Below are positions 32,563 through 41,717 of a DNA stretch of 64,000 nt, piece after piece. Under the pieces are notes generated by a model. The model worked only from the letters and a program-made list of their open reading frames with translations, was not told where the DNA came from and did no database searches. The DNA is taken from NCBI RefSeq assembly GCF_034675905.1, contig NZ_JAUCCV010000009.1, positions 223,340 to 287,339 on the forward strand. Reading direction: 5' to 3'. The first letter of the stretch is position 1. Each line of letters opens with the position of its first letter. Origin of the DNA: Castellaniella sp034675905 (lineage in GTDB: Bacteria > Pseudomonadota > Gammaproteobacteria > Burkholderiales > Burkholderiaceae_B). Both the position numbers and the translations under genes were made by a program.

Positions 32563-33227
32563 GCACGGTGGAGCACGTCATCATCCTCGCGGTGGGCAAG
32601 AGCCTGCAGCTTGACGGGATCAGCAAGATCCTGATCCGCCACCCGACCGACGGTCGCACGATTTTGGACTGGGCCATCGAAGCCTTTGCTGGCAAACGAA
32701 TCACGGTCGTTGTGGGTTTTCGGGCAATCCAGATCATGCAGGCCTATCCCAATCTGGATTACATCCATAATCCGGAATGGGCGTTGACCAACAATGCCAT
32801 GAGTTTGGGGCTGGCCCTGACCGAGGCACCTACCTATGTGGTGTCAGGCGACATTTTCATTGAACAACGGTTGATTGAGCGTCTGGATCGGGAGGCGCCG
32901 GACCTAGTGCTCACCTCTCGGCGCGAGAAGCGCAGGTTGACGGCGGTGTATTGCGTACTCGACGATGCGGGGTGTGTGATCGAGCCCTATCAGGGGCCTG
33001 TGCGCGACATGGCGCACCCAGAGTCGGTCGGGCTGTTCAAGGTTTCTTCTCCCGAAGTGCTATGGCAGTGGCGCAGACGCTGCATCGAACACTCGAACCT
33101 GTTCGCCGGTCAGTTGCTGCCTTGCGATCCGCCTCGTGTGCGGTCTGTGTGTTTGGCCGATGACGAGTTGTTTTTCGAGGTTAATACGCCCACTGACTAT
33201 ATGGAACTTATCCGGAGCCGCGCATAG
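32559..33227 (+). CDS. Nucleotidyltransferase (LicC-like)
   Basis: A 222-residue intact protein with the NTP_transferase fold. It has VIILAVGKSLQLDGISKILI in place of the usual GxGxR loop, then NPEWALTNNAMSLGLALT and VVSGDIFI (metal-binding Asp) as in LicC-type cytidylyltransferases, and a C-terminal FFEVNTPTDYMEL matching the EIDTxEDY end of such enzymes. The missing GSR in the first loop is unusual and may mean altered nucleotide use. It is coupled to the SerK-like gene by ATGA and followed after 2 bp by the DUF711 gene. Confidence 0.72.
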   Translation: MSTVEHVIILAVGKSLQLDGISKILIRHPTDGRTILDWAIEAFAGKRITVVVGFRAIQIMQAYPNLDYIHNPEWALTNNAMSLGLALTEAPTYVVSGDIFIEQRLIERLDREAPDLVLTSRREKRRLTAVYCVLDDAGCVIEPYQGPVRDMAHPESVGLFKVSSPEVLWQWRRRCIEHSNLFAGQLLPCDPPRVRSVCLADDELFFEVNTPTDYMELIRSRA

Positions 33228-33229
33228 CC

Positions 33230-34497
33230 ATGATTCGTTCTCTGACGATGGGCGTGCCCATGACTCTCGGTCGAAGCAGGGGTCCTATCCGCCAATTGGA
33301 GGCCTTCAACCGTCATCTGGCTCTCCTGGGACAGGAGCAGGGCATCCAGACGCGCACGGTGCGTCTGACGCGACCCGCGGGCCCCTCCGAGGAGGAAGGC
33401 CACCAGCCCGGCGCCCTGTCCTCCATCATGGATGGTGTGCGGGGTTCAGCCGATGTGCTCGGCGCGCGCTGGTATTGCCTGCCGCTGGACCTGTTGCGGT
33501 CGGGTATGCATGGCGCCGTACTTGATGAGGCGCAGACCCTGGTGCTGCGCGGAAAACGCCTGTTTGTCAATCTGATCGCTGCCGACCCGGAGGTCATTTC
33601 CATCAAAGGGGCGCATAGCGCCAGCCGGTTTATCCTGAGTCTGGCTCGGCGCGGCAATACCGGCGTCGATAATTTCAGAGTAGGCGTATTGGCGGCATGC
33701 CCGGCAAACACGCCTTTTTTTCCGTTTTCGCGCCATGAGGGCAGCGAGCCTGGATTCAGTCTGGCACTGGAGACCGGATCTCTAGCGCTGCAATGCGCTG
33801 AACGCGCGCGCTCGGAACAGCTCTCGTTGCTGGACTTTAGGAGCGGCTGATCAAGGCCCTGGCCGATGAGATGAGCCGTGTGGATGCCTTCGGCCAGTCC
33901 TTGGAGGAGAAGTCGGGGATCGAATACCGAGGCCTGGATGGTTCGCTGGCACCTTTCCCCGATGGGGTAACTTCCATCGGTCATCTGGTCGAACTGCTGG
34001 GCCCTTCACCTGTAGGTGCCCTGAATACACGGCACGCTTTTCATCACCAGCGTCTCTGGGAGCTGCTATTAAGACCGCGTGCGCGCGAGCGCAGGCCAGG
34101 ACCGTGGGATTCAACGGCGTGATGTACTCCCTATTGGAAGATAACGGCCTGGCTGAGGCGAACAATCTGCGAGCGGTGACGATTGAGAAGCTTGCTGTTT
34201 TTTCGAGCGTATGTGGTTGCGGCATTGATATGGTACCGGTGCCGGGCATGATGTTTGCCGAGGATCTGGCGGGCCTAGCGCTTGGGGATTTCTGCGTTGG
34301 CCGTGCGACTGCGCAAGCCTTTGGGAGTGCGGGTTTTGCCGATACCGACACGAACGATTAATGAGATGACCCAATTGAACCTGGATTTCCTGTGCGACAG
34401 TCGGGTGATGGATGTGGGAATGAGCGCCTCCGCGCTGATGCTCTCGGGTGATGTCTGGCGCTATGCTGCCAGTCGGGATGAGTTGGAGCAAAAATGA
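33230..34497 (+). pseudogene. DUF711 family protein, frameshifted
   Basis: Four consecutive frame segments make one product of about 420 residues. First: RSLTMGVPM...RLFVNLIAADPEVISIKGAHSA and NFRVGVLAACPANTPFFPFSRH, GFSLALETGSLAL. Second: LIKALADEMSRVDAFGQSLE. Third: RTVGFNGVMYSLLEDNGLAEA and GIDMVPVPGMMFAEDLAGL. Fourth: ALALRLRKPLGVRVLPIPT. The middle PFFPxSxH and GFSxxLE segments are the DUF711 (UPF0210) signature. Indels lie near 33850, 34070 and 34290. The family's reaction is not established. It ends in an ATGA overlap with a methyltransferase gene. Confidence 0.65.
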
Positions 34498-35193
34498 TTG
34501 ATGCGGATAAAGTGAAGGCTTTTTGGGACGGACGGGTCGATGCCTATCGGAAGGTCGCACTCAAAATGGTGGCAAATCTGGAGCAGGATGAAAATAACCT
34601 GCATCTGAAGATCAACGACGAGACCCAAAAGGTCTTCGACTGGCTGCCGCCGGTCGATGGGCTGGAGGTCCTGGATTGGGCGCCGGGGTGGGGCAGTGGA
34701 GTTTTCGCTTCGCTGAGCGCAATGCGCGTCGCGTCCTAGCCGTCGAGTACGCGCAAGGGCTGGCGGAGATCGGTCGCAAGGAAGCGCGGGATCGAGGTCT
34801 GGAGCAGGTCGAATTCCATACGCAGGCGGCCGAGGCCTTGGAGGTGGGTGCGCCGTTCGATCTGGTATTCATCTCGGGCCCTTGCGCCCACCCGAACGAC
34901 GACGGAAAAACGGCCTTCTGGCTCATGTCCCGGGGTTTCTGCACCCAGGCGCCTTGCTGATGCTGCGCGATGGCATGGGGGTGGCCGGGCGTCATGAGAT
35001 CAATGACCGCTTCTCTGAACACCTGAAGGAGCAGTATTCGGCGACCTACCGTACGCGGGACGAATATGTCCGGCAGTTCGAGTCCGTGGGTCTGTCCCTG
35101 CTGCGCGACGAGAACATGTTTCTCGAGGGACACCCGTTGAACAAGTATCCGGAAACCCGGTTGCATCTGTTTCTCTTCGAGCGGAAGCGCTGA
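34494..35193 (+). pseudogene. Class I SAM methyltransferase, frameshifted
   Basis: The start (DADKVKAFWDGRVDAYRKVAL, then LEVLDWAPGWG) and a second frame (GAGVGQWSFRFAERNARRVLAVEY, the SAM-binding motif I/II region, and FDLVFISGPCAHPND) join near 34690, and a third frame (GFLHPGALLMLRDGMGV to the stop) joins near 34925. The domain is a Rossmann methyltransferase of about 230 residues. Target unknown; its coupling by ATGA to the DUF711 gene and TGATG overlap with the racemase gene argue for action on the same intermediate. Confidence 0.68.
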
Positions 35194-35945
35194 TGCCTCG
35201 GATCCAGCCGCTGAGCCGGGAAGTCGATTGGCCGCGCGATGAAGGGGTAATTGGCGTGGTGGGTGTGGCGCCTTGGGCGACGTTGGATTTTCTGGGGCGC
35301 TCTACAGCTTGGTGCCCGCGACCAAGGATTGGCATTATCCCCGCGTGCTGACCGATATCAATACCAAACTACCCAGCCGAGGGCGGCATCTGGATCTGGG
35401 TGAGCGCAATCCCGCACCCTATATCCGGGAAACCATTGAAGAGTTGGCCGTCCAGGGAGCGACTTGCGCCGTGGTTACCATGCAATACGGCGCATATCCT
35501 TTTTGATCAATGGGGTATCGGGACTTCGATTCCGGTGCTGAGCATTGTCGATGCGGTACTAGATGAATTAGTTGGGGACTGTGGGGCCGTGGCGGTGCTG
35601 GCCTCAGGTTCGATTGCGCGTTTTGGCCTGTACGAGCGAGCATTGAAAGCGCGAGGGCTGGCGCCTATGGGGCTGTCGGAGGATCAACAGGCTGTGGTCA
35701 ACCGGGCGATTGCAGAGGTGAAAGTCGATGGACAGGTATCAGCTGTCATGCATAGGGCTGGTTGAAGTATTGCTGAGAGATTTTGTTGCGCACGGTGTCG
35801 GTGGGATTATCCTCGGATGTACAGAGTTGGCAGGACTGCTGACTACCTGCAAAATGTGTGTACCGGTGGTTGTGGAGTCTAATGCGGCGTTGGCGGGACC
35901 GGGGCGGTTCACGGTATCGGCTTGCTTTCAGTTGATGCTGAATAA
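35193..35945 (+). pseudogene. Aspartate/glutamate racemase-like protein, frameshifted
   Basis: Segments from several frames spell an Asp/Glu racemase: GVIGVVGVAPWATLDFL at the start, KDWHYPRVLTDINTKLPSRGRHLDLG, then CNTAHILFDQ with the first catalytic Cys, GAVAVLASGSIARFGLYERAL, and VGGIILGCTEL with the second catalytic Cys. The end VHGIGLLSVDAE-stop closes it at 35945. Indels lie near 35270, 35490, 35745 and 35915. Both catalytic cysteines survive, so decay is by frame rather than by active-site loss. A racemase in a glycan operon suggests a D-amino acid substituent. Confidence 0.72.
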
Positions 35946-35982
35946 CTGTACGCGTCTCAGGTGTTTATCTAGGAATAAGGCA

Positions 35983-37128
35983 TTGAAACTGCAGAGCCAA
36001 TCTCGCAAACGCTTGGTAATTCTGTACCAGATGCCCGAGTCTTGGCTGAATGTGCTCTCGGTTTGGGAAGCGGCGCAGGCGGATCCTACATGGGATGTGC
36101 GTGTTATTGTGCTGCCATTCCTACATAAAGAGCATGACTGGAAGCCTGAACTGTCTAAAAATCATTTAGATGGTTTCGGGAGTTGTACACCAATTTTGGA
36201 ATCGTTTCGACCTGCAGGAGGCATCTGGGTCAATCTTTCTTTTTACATCGCCTTATGATTCCACGCGTCCGCCAGAATATCATTTTGATAGAATAAAAAA
36301 ATTATCTGTGGCGACGGCTTATATCCCCTACGGGTTGGAAATAGGCGGAGGGGAGGTGAATCTTTTCTATCAATATGGGCAGCCTATCGCAGAGGGCGCC
36401 TCTGCTATCTTCGTGCGAGGAGCAGATTCACGAGAAATGTATGCAAGGCATTGCGCAACGGGTGCAGGGCATGTATTTGCAACTGGACTGCCCAGAATGG
36501 ATGAGCGGCTCAGATTTTTCCAACTTCCTTATAGACCCAAGATTGAGAGCCGAAATCGGCAATAGGAAAGCTGTCCTATGGAATGCTCATTTCAGGTTTG
36601 ACGCGGAATTGTGGTCGACGTTCGATTTTCTGGGGGGAGGGATTTTTGAGATCTTCGAGGAGCAGCCACACCTTTTCCTGCTGTTTCGTCCCCATCCTTT
36701 GCTCTGGAAGCAATTAAACAATATGGGCGTCCTTGATAGGGCAGGTGTGCATGCATTTAAGCGCGAACTGATAGCAAGGGGTGTCATCATCGATGAACGC
36801 CCGGACCATCGCCACGTTTTTGCTGCCAGCGCGGCCATGCTGAGTGATGTCGGTTCTTTCCTGCTGGAATATCTTGTGACGGAAAAGCCAGTATTTTATT
36901 GGAAAATCCAGACGGGCTAGGTGTTAATGATGTGGGAAAAGCTCTTATTCCTTTATATGATAAGACTTCAAGGATAGAAGGGGTTCGGAGATTTCTGGAC
37001 CAGAGTTGACAAGAGGGGATGATCCTCCAAAGCAACGGCGGCTCTTGGCAATAGATAAATTCTTTCCTCAGTTTGATGGCCAAGCCGGACAAAGAGCGCT
37101 ACGGCGACTTGACATGTTTTTCCAATGA
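35983..37128 (+). pseudogene. TagF-like polyol-phosphate transferase, frameshifted
   Basis: Fragments in order: RKRLVILYQMPESWLNVLSVWE, then FLFTSPYDSTRPPEYHFDRI and ATAYIPYGLEIGG, then KAVLWNAHFRFDAELWSTFDF and LFLLFRPHPLLWKQL, then FAASAAMLSDVGSFLLEYL, then GVNDVGKALIPLYD and DDPPKQRRLLAIDKFF. The WNAHFRF...RPHP and the later SDVGSFLLEY motif correspond to the SPHP and TDYSS-type motifs of CDP-glycerol/CDP-ribitol transferases. A possible TTG start at 35983 follows AGGAA. At least four indels. A second, better preserved member of this type lies at 50781-52068. Confidence 0.6.
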
Positions 37129-37559
37129 GGTGCAGTCATATGTCAATCCAGAGCGACCTATTCCAGCAGCTGGCCTTGATACGGAAACGTCGATAGTGCG
37201 GGCCTGCCCGTGGATTGGAGAACGATGGCGGTGCTGAAGCCTGCGCCCAGTGTTGACACTTATTCTGGATGTGGATACTCCTTCTGAAGTAAGAGAAATC
37301 TTGTTATGTCTGGATTCTCAGACATACAGACGATTTCGAGCTGATTCTCATCAACAGAGGTGCTGAAGGGCTTGAAAGCTTCCTTCAGGATATCTGCTTG
37401 CCCGTGACGTATCTGCATCTTGCTGGACGGGACACCCCGGCAGCAGATCTGGCCACTCGCTTTGGCCGTAGCAGGCGCATGGTGCAGATTGAACGAGGGA
37501 GCACATATCCGTTGGATTACACGGCGAAGCTGATCGAAGCTGGAGCAGAGCAAAGATGA
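37129..37559 (+). pseudogene. Glycosyltransferase fragment
   Basis: Short open stretches in changing frames give TLILDVDTPSEVREILLCLDSQTY, then DDFELILINRGAEGLESFL, and LPVTYLHLAGRDTPAADLATRFGRSR, which resemble the first part of a family 2 glycosyltransferase domain (strand - helix - FELIxIxxGxEG). No DxD region follows, so this is a truncated remnant. It ends by ATGA overlap with fdtA, which may simply be inherited from an intact ancestor. Confidence 0.45.
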
Positions 37560-37962
37560 GTTTTATTGAATGGATTGAATTTCCTCCATTGGGCGATGCC
37601 CGTGGCTCCCTCGTTGCTCTAGAAGGTCAGAAGACAGTGCCTTTTACCATTCGTCGAGTTTATTACTTGTTTGGTACGAAGGCTGGTGTGTCGAGGGGGT
37701 TTATGCGCATCGGCATTTATCGGAGGTTGCAGTTTGCGTCACAGGAAGCTGCCGAATAGTATTGGATGATGGTTCTAGACGCGAGGAGGCATTACTCGAC
37801 GCACCTACGCGCGGCTTGATGATCAGGCGCATGGTCTGGCGGGAAATGCACGACTTCACATCATATTGCGTCCTGTTGGTGCTGGCCAGCGAACACTATG
37901 ACGAGGCGGATTACATCCGGGACTATGGGCAGTTCCGGTCGGAGTTGGGTGGGAAGGAATGA
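37556..37962 (+). pseudogene. fdtA: dTDP-6-deoxy-3,4-keto-hexulose isomerase (FdtA-like), frameshifted
   Basis: The frame from 37556 encodes FIEWIEFPPLGDARGSLVALEG and FTIRRVYYLFGTKAGVSRGF. One base is then missing in a T run near 37700, and the next frame continues YAHRHLSEVAVCVTGSC, RIVLDDGSRREEALLDAPTRG, and WREMHDFTSYCVLLVLASEHYDE to the stop. Together this is a complete ~135-residue cupin isomerase of the FdtA/QdtA/WlaRB type, which moves the keto group of dTDP-4-keto-6-deoxyglucose from C4 to C3. It overlaps the FkbH gene by 4 bp. The single deletion is the only lesion. Confidence 0.85.
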
Positions 37963-39698
37963 TGTCTGTGCTTGAGCAAGATGATAGGGTGCCCGCTTCT
38001 GGATCAGGGGCAGATGGGCCAGTCGGACTCGTCGACAGTCTCCTGGCGCGATCCTTGGCTCAGGAAGTCCTGTTTGCGGAAGCACCTTCCAGGCTGGATC
38101 TTCAGGCGCTTGATCTGCCGTCCAGGCCATTGGGGCGGTATCGCGCTAATGTATGGCGTAATCAGAACTTCGAGACTTTCGAGGGCTTGCTGAGACCGTT
38201 TCTAAGCTATGCGAGGCTGGAGCTTGAGTGCCGTGTTCATGGGTATGACGATACGCTGGATTTCTCCCTCTGGGAGTCGGCTGACGTCGAGATCCTGTGG
38301 TTGGACAGCTCTCGGTATGTCAGTCGGATGGTACTCGAGGATTGGCTGGGCTGGCTGCGTAACCGGCTGCTGGATCTTCGGTCCAGGACGACCGCACCCA
38401 TTCTGGTTGCAAGCTGGGATGCATGGGGGCAAGAGAGTGATGCCCAGGACTTGAGCGTGCTGGTTAGTGGTGTTCCAGAGGCGCATGTGGCAGATCTCGG
38501 TGCTGTGTGCCATGAAGAGGGTGTCGCTTTGCTGGACTCCCGGGTGGTGAAGGTTTCCGGATCTCCCATTTCCCGTTCCGCTCAGACGGTTTTGGCTCGT
38601 CGGCTGGGCTGCCAGTGGCTGCCGGGATTGTTGTTGCCCCCCATCAAGGCGGTTGCGGTGGACTTGGACAACACTCTGCACGCTGGAGTCTTGGGAGAGG
38701 ATGGGGTAGATGGCGTATGGCTGAGCACGGGCCATAAGGCTTTGCAGAACGCATTACGGGTATTGAGGACTCAAGGAGTCTTCCTGGCGCTGGTGTCGCG
38801 CAATGAGCGAGAGGACGTCGAGGCTCTATTCGTGCAGAGGGCCGATTATCTTTTGCGTTGGGACGATTTTTCGATTGTCGAGGTTTCGTGGGGCAGTAAA
38901 GCCGATGCCGTGAAGCGTGTAGCACAGCAGTTGCGGATCGCACCCAATGCTGTGCTATTCATTGATGATAATCCGGGCGAGCTGGCCAGTGTGGCCGCCG
39001 GTTGCCCTGAAGTTCGCACATTGTTTGCATCTCCAAAAGGTATGGGGACATATCGCGCTTTGAGCTATTATCCCGGTCTGTGGCGCTGGTCTGTGTCGAC
39101 TGATGATGCCCTTCGAGTCCAAGACATGAAGGCCAATGTCGAGCGCGACAGACTTGCTCGGACGGCAGAAGATGCGGGACAGTATTTCCGAGAGCTGGGC
39201 ATCGCCCTGACCGTGCGCTATGATGCTGCCGCCGATCTTCCGCGTTTGGCGGAGTTGTGCCGCAAAACCAATCAATTCAATCTGACGTTACGCCGCTACA
39301 ATGAGGCCGATTTGGCGGCCTTCATGGCGCGCGATGATGCCTGTGCTGTGGCGGTGTTGCTTTCCGACCGTTTGTCCGACAGTGGCACGATTGCTGTTTT
39401 GGTCGCGGTGCGGGAGCGTGATGCGCTTGTTATCGAGGAACTCTGCATCAGTTGTCGAGCACTGGGTCGCCAACTCGAGGATACGATCGTGCTTGCCTCT
39501 TTGCGTGGGATGCGGTTATTTGAAGGGTGCCGATATGTCCGGTTCAACTTCGTCGAAGGGCCTCGTAATCAGCCTGCTAGAGACTGGCTTAATGGATTGG
39601 TGAGCCGCTTTGGCGGACCGCCCGGAGGCGGCGAAATTGGGGTGGAGCAGCTTACTTACTTTACACCCCCATCGGGCGTGACGCTTGCGCATGAATAA
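37959..39698 (+). CDS. FkbH-like HAD-IIIC family protein
   Basis: A 579-residue intact protein. Residues ~1-225 are an SGNH-like/FkbH N-terminal region. The HAD domain follows from AVAVDLDNTLHAGVLGEDG near 228 (DxDxT nucleophile motif), with VSRNER, GSKADAVKRVAQQL, and FIDDNPGELASV near 335. The C-terminal ~170 residues are GNAT-like (LCRKTNQFNLTLRRYNEADLAAFM, VLLSDRLSDSGTIAVLV). FkbH proteins load a three-carbon glyceryl or related acyl unit onto an acyl carrier protein. The next gene encodes an ACP, and an acetyltransferase-like gene follows, so the group likely makes an acyl substituent for the amino sugar. Confidence 0.85.
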   Translation: MMSVLEQDDRVPASGSGADGPVGLVDSLLARSLAQEVLFAEAPSRLDLQALDLPSRPLGRYRANVWRNQNFETFEGLLRPFLSYARLELECRVHGYDDTLDFSLWESADVEILWLDSSRYVSRMVLEDWLGWLRNRLLDLRSRTTAPILVASWDAWGQESDAQDLSVLVSGVPEAHVADLGAVCHEEGVALLDSRVVKVSGSPISRSAQTVLARRLGCQWLPGLLLPPIKAVAVDLDNTLHAGVLGEDGVDGVWLSTGHKALQNALRVLRTQGVFLALVSRNEREDVEALFVQRADYLLRWDDFSIVEVSWGSKADAVKRVAQQLRIAPNAVLFIDDNPGELASVAAGCPEVRTLFASPKGMGTYRALSYYPGLWRWSVSTDDALRVQDMKANVERDRLARTAEDAGQYFRELGIALTVRYDAAADLPRLAELCRKTNQFNLTLRRYNEADLAAFMARDDACAVAVLLSDRLSDSGTIAVLVAVRERDALVIEELCISCRALGRQLEDTIVLASLRGMRLFEGCRYVRFNFVEGPRNQPARDWLNGLVSRFGGPPGGGEIGVEQLTYFTPPSGVTLAHE

Positions 39699-39709
39699 GG
39701 AGAAATAGT

Positions 39710-39944
39710 ATGGATCGTCAGCAAGTCGAGGCGGTGGTGCTCAAGATCATCAGTGCCGTTCTGAAGGAGTCGGTCGGTCCGGGACGAGTCGCGCGCCGGA
39801 TTGGCGAAGTGGGACTCTCTCAAACATATCGAGATCATGTTCGCGCTTGAGGACGAATTTGGGATCGTATTTTCGGAGGAAGAGTTGTCCGGTTTGGATG
39901 GCGTGGCGGTGATCATTGATCGGGTTGCGGGCTATGCGACATGA
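39710..39944 (+). pseudogene. Acyl carrier protein, frameshifted
   Basis: A good AAGGAG ribosome-binding sequence precedes the ATG at 39710. The first frame gives DRQQVEAVVLKIISAVLKESVG. The second gives WDSLKHIEIMFALEDEFGI, FSEEELSGLDGVAVIIDRV and the stop. DSL carries the serine that receives 4'-phosphopantetheine. One or two bases are wrong between about 39770 and 39800. An intact protein would be ~78 residues. It would accept the acyl unit loaded by the FkbH-like protein just upstream. Confidence 0.78.
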
Positions 39945-40524
39945 TATTCGTGTCGAAGGCTCTGGCTTTCGTTTGCGTCCAGTGGGCTTTTCGGATGCTG
40001 AATTGATAGTGGGGGTGCGGGAGATCCCGAACTGAACCGGTTTCCTGCATCCCTCGCCTCCCATGCTGGATTGCCAGCTGGAGTGGTTGGCTGCTTATTA
40101 TGAACAATCAGGAGACTACTATTTTGTCGTTGAGCGTGGCGTGGATGGGCGTGCCGAGGGGATCGTCGCCCTTTATGATCTGGATGATATGAATTTGGTA
40201 GCGGAGTGGGGGCGCGTGGGTCTTGAGTAAGTGGGTCTCTGGCTGCGGTCGAAAGCGCAGCGCTTATTTATCGTTGTGCTTTTGATCGCTTGGCGTTAGC
40301 TGCGGTGTACTGCCGCACCGTGGCTGACAACACGAGTGTAGTGGCATTTCACGATTCCTGTGGCTGCGCTGAGCGACATGTGCTGCACCGTCACGTTGAA
40401 TTGGGTGACCGGATTTTTTGATGCGATAGAGCATCGCGTAGATCGAAGCAACTAGCGCGAGACGGTTGGGCCTTATCTCGAGCGGCTGGCTGCCAGGATT
40501 GCCACCAGGGTCTTGCATGCCTGA
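39934..40524 (+). pseudogene. GNAT-like N-acyltransferase, frameshifted
   Basis: Begins at an ATG inside the ACP end (RHDIRVEGSGFRLRPVGFSDAEL). Later frames read LDCQLEWLAAYYEQSGDYYFVVERG, GIVALYDLDDMNLVAEWGR, then pieces such as AVESAALIYRCAFDRLAL, AVYCRTVADNTSVVAFHDSCG and YLERLAARIATRVLHA-stop. The order matches a GNAT acyltransferase of about 190 residues. At least five indels make it the most damaged gene of this group. Probable role: transfer of an acyl group to the 3-amino sugar. Confidence 0.6.
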
Positions 40525-40951
40525 CTTTGATCTTCAGCCGGACAAAGGTCCACCATTCGACTTTCATCATATTGGCTATGCATGCCATTCCATTGATAAG
40601 GCGCGTATTCCTTTTGAAAGCTTGGGGTATGTACAGGAGGGGAGGTCGTTTTGTTGACCCTATTCAAGGTGTGGCGGGTTGCTTTCTGATAGGGGCTGGG
40701 CCGCGTATTGAGTTGCTGGAAAATATTGAAGGTTTTGAAACTTTGACTCCCTGGCTTGATGCTGGCGTATCGATGTATCACTTAGCTTACTTGGTCGAGC
40801 GGTTAGAAGAAGGAATTGCGTGGGCCAGACGGCGGCGAGGGAAGTTGCTTGTGTCGCCTGCTCCGGCCGTTGCATTCAAGGAGCGGCTGGTTTGTTTCGC
40901 CATGCTGCCTGGTGGTTTTTCTTTATTGAGTTTATTGAGAGGGTGGATTGA
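40517..40951 (+). pseudogene. VOC (glyoxalase/methylmalonyl-CoA epimerase-like) protein, frameshifted
   Basis: First frame: FDFHHIGYACHSIDKARIPFESLGYV. Second frame: RFVDPIQGVAGCFLIGAGPRIELLEN, TPWLDAGVSMYHLAYLVE, and VCFAMLPGG. A third frame restores the expected end FFIEFIERVD-stop. Metal ligands fit the VOC pattern (HHIGYA, Glu in IELLE, His in MYHLAY, Glu in FIEFIE). Indels lie near 40640 and in the T run near 40917. VOC proteins often accompany FkbH and ACP genes in acyl-tailoring groups, where they may epimerise the acyl donor. Confidence 0.72.
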
Positions 40952-40986
40952 AGGGCCCTATTTCCTCAACACTAAGGAACTCGTTT

Positions 40987-41704
40987 ATGTCTAAAAAAGA
41001 GTTGTCGCACTTGGAAAAAATTTCCGAGCACTCCCTGTATGCTGCTGGTGTGAACACGGCTTCAATTCTCTATTCCTTTCAGAGTGACCGTCGTCACTTG
41101 CGTGGTGTAAATATTTTGGAGATGGGGCCGGCAGAAGGCGTTATGACTGAGCGCCTAGCGACTCTGGGTTTGAAGATGACACTGGTTGAAGGGTCGGCTA
41201 GATTCTGCGAGGACCTTGCAGATGGGTTCCCCGATGCGACGATCGAGCATACATTGTTCGAAGAGTTTGATCCATCAGATCGGTTTGACAATATTGTGCT
41301 TGGTCATGTGCTGGAACACGTTCAGGATCCGGTGGATATTTTGGCCCGTGCGCGACGTTGGTTGACACCGGGTGGACGGATTTTCGGGGCAGTTCCCAAT
41401 GCCCGTTCGCTGCGCCCCAGGGGCTGCTGTCATGATGGGCATAGTGCCGACTGAGGACGCGCTGAATGAGACGGACAAGCGTCGTGGTCATCGCCGGGTC
41501 TTTACGCCAGAGACCTTTCGCCAAGCTTTCTCTCAGGCGGGTTTGAGTATAGACTTATTCGGAGGATATTGGATGAAACCCGTGTCCAATGCGCAGATAG
41601 AATCAGATTGGACGCCACAGATGGTCGAGGCATTCATGGCGCTGGGCGAACGCTATCCGGATATTGCTGGAGAAGATCAAAATCTTGGCCTCCAACGGGT
41701 CTGA
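40987..41704 (+). pseudogene. SAM-dependent methyltransferase, frameshifted
   Basis: The first 140 residues are intact: GVNILEMGPAEGVMTERLA (SAM-binding motif I), LVEGSARFCEDLAD, IVLGHVLEHVQDPVDIL and RWLTPGGRIFGAVPNA. After an indel near 41415 the frame becomes AAVMMGIVPTEDALNETDKRRGHRRVFTPE and QAFSQAGLSIDLFGGYW to the stop. This is the Methyltransf_23 (UbiG-like) pattern, about 235 residues. One frameshift only. Probable role: O- or N-methylation of the sugar or its acyl group. Confidence 0.75.
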
Positions 41705-41717
41705 CTTTTGATCTCCT

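Noticed and set aside
40264..40518. Minus-strand ORF of 84 codons as an independent gene
   Set aside because: It lies antisense to the damaged GNAT-like gene, whose fragments on the plus strand follow a coherent order; no domain.
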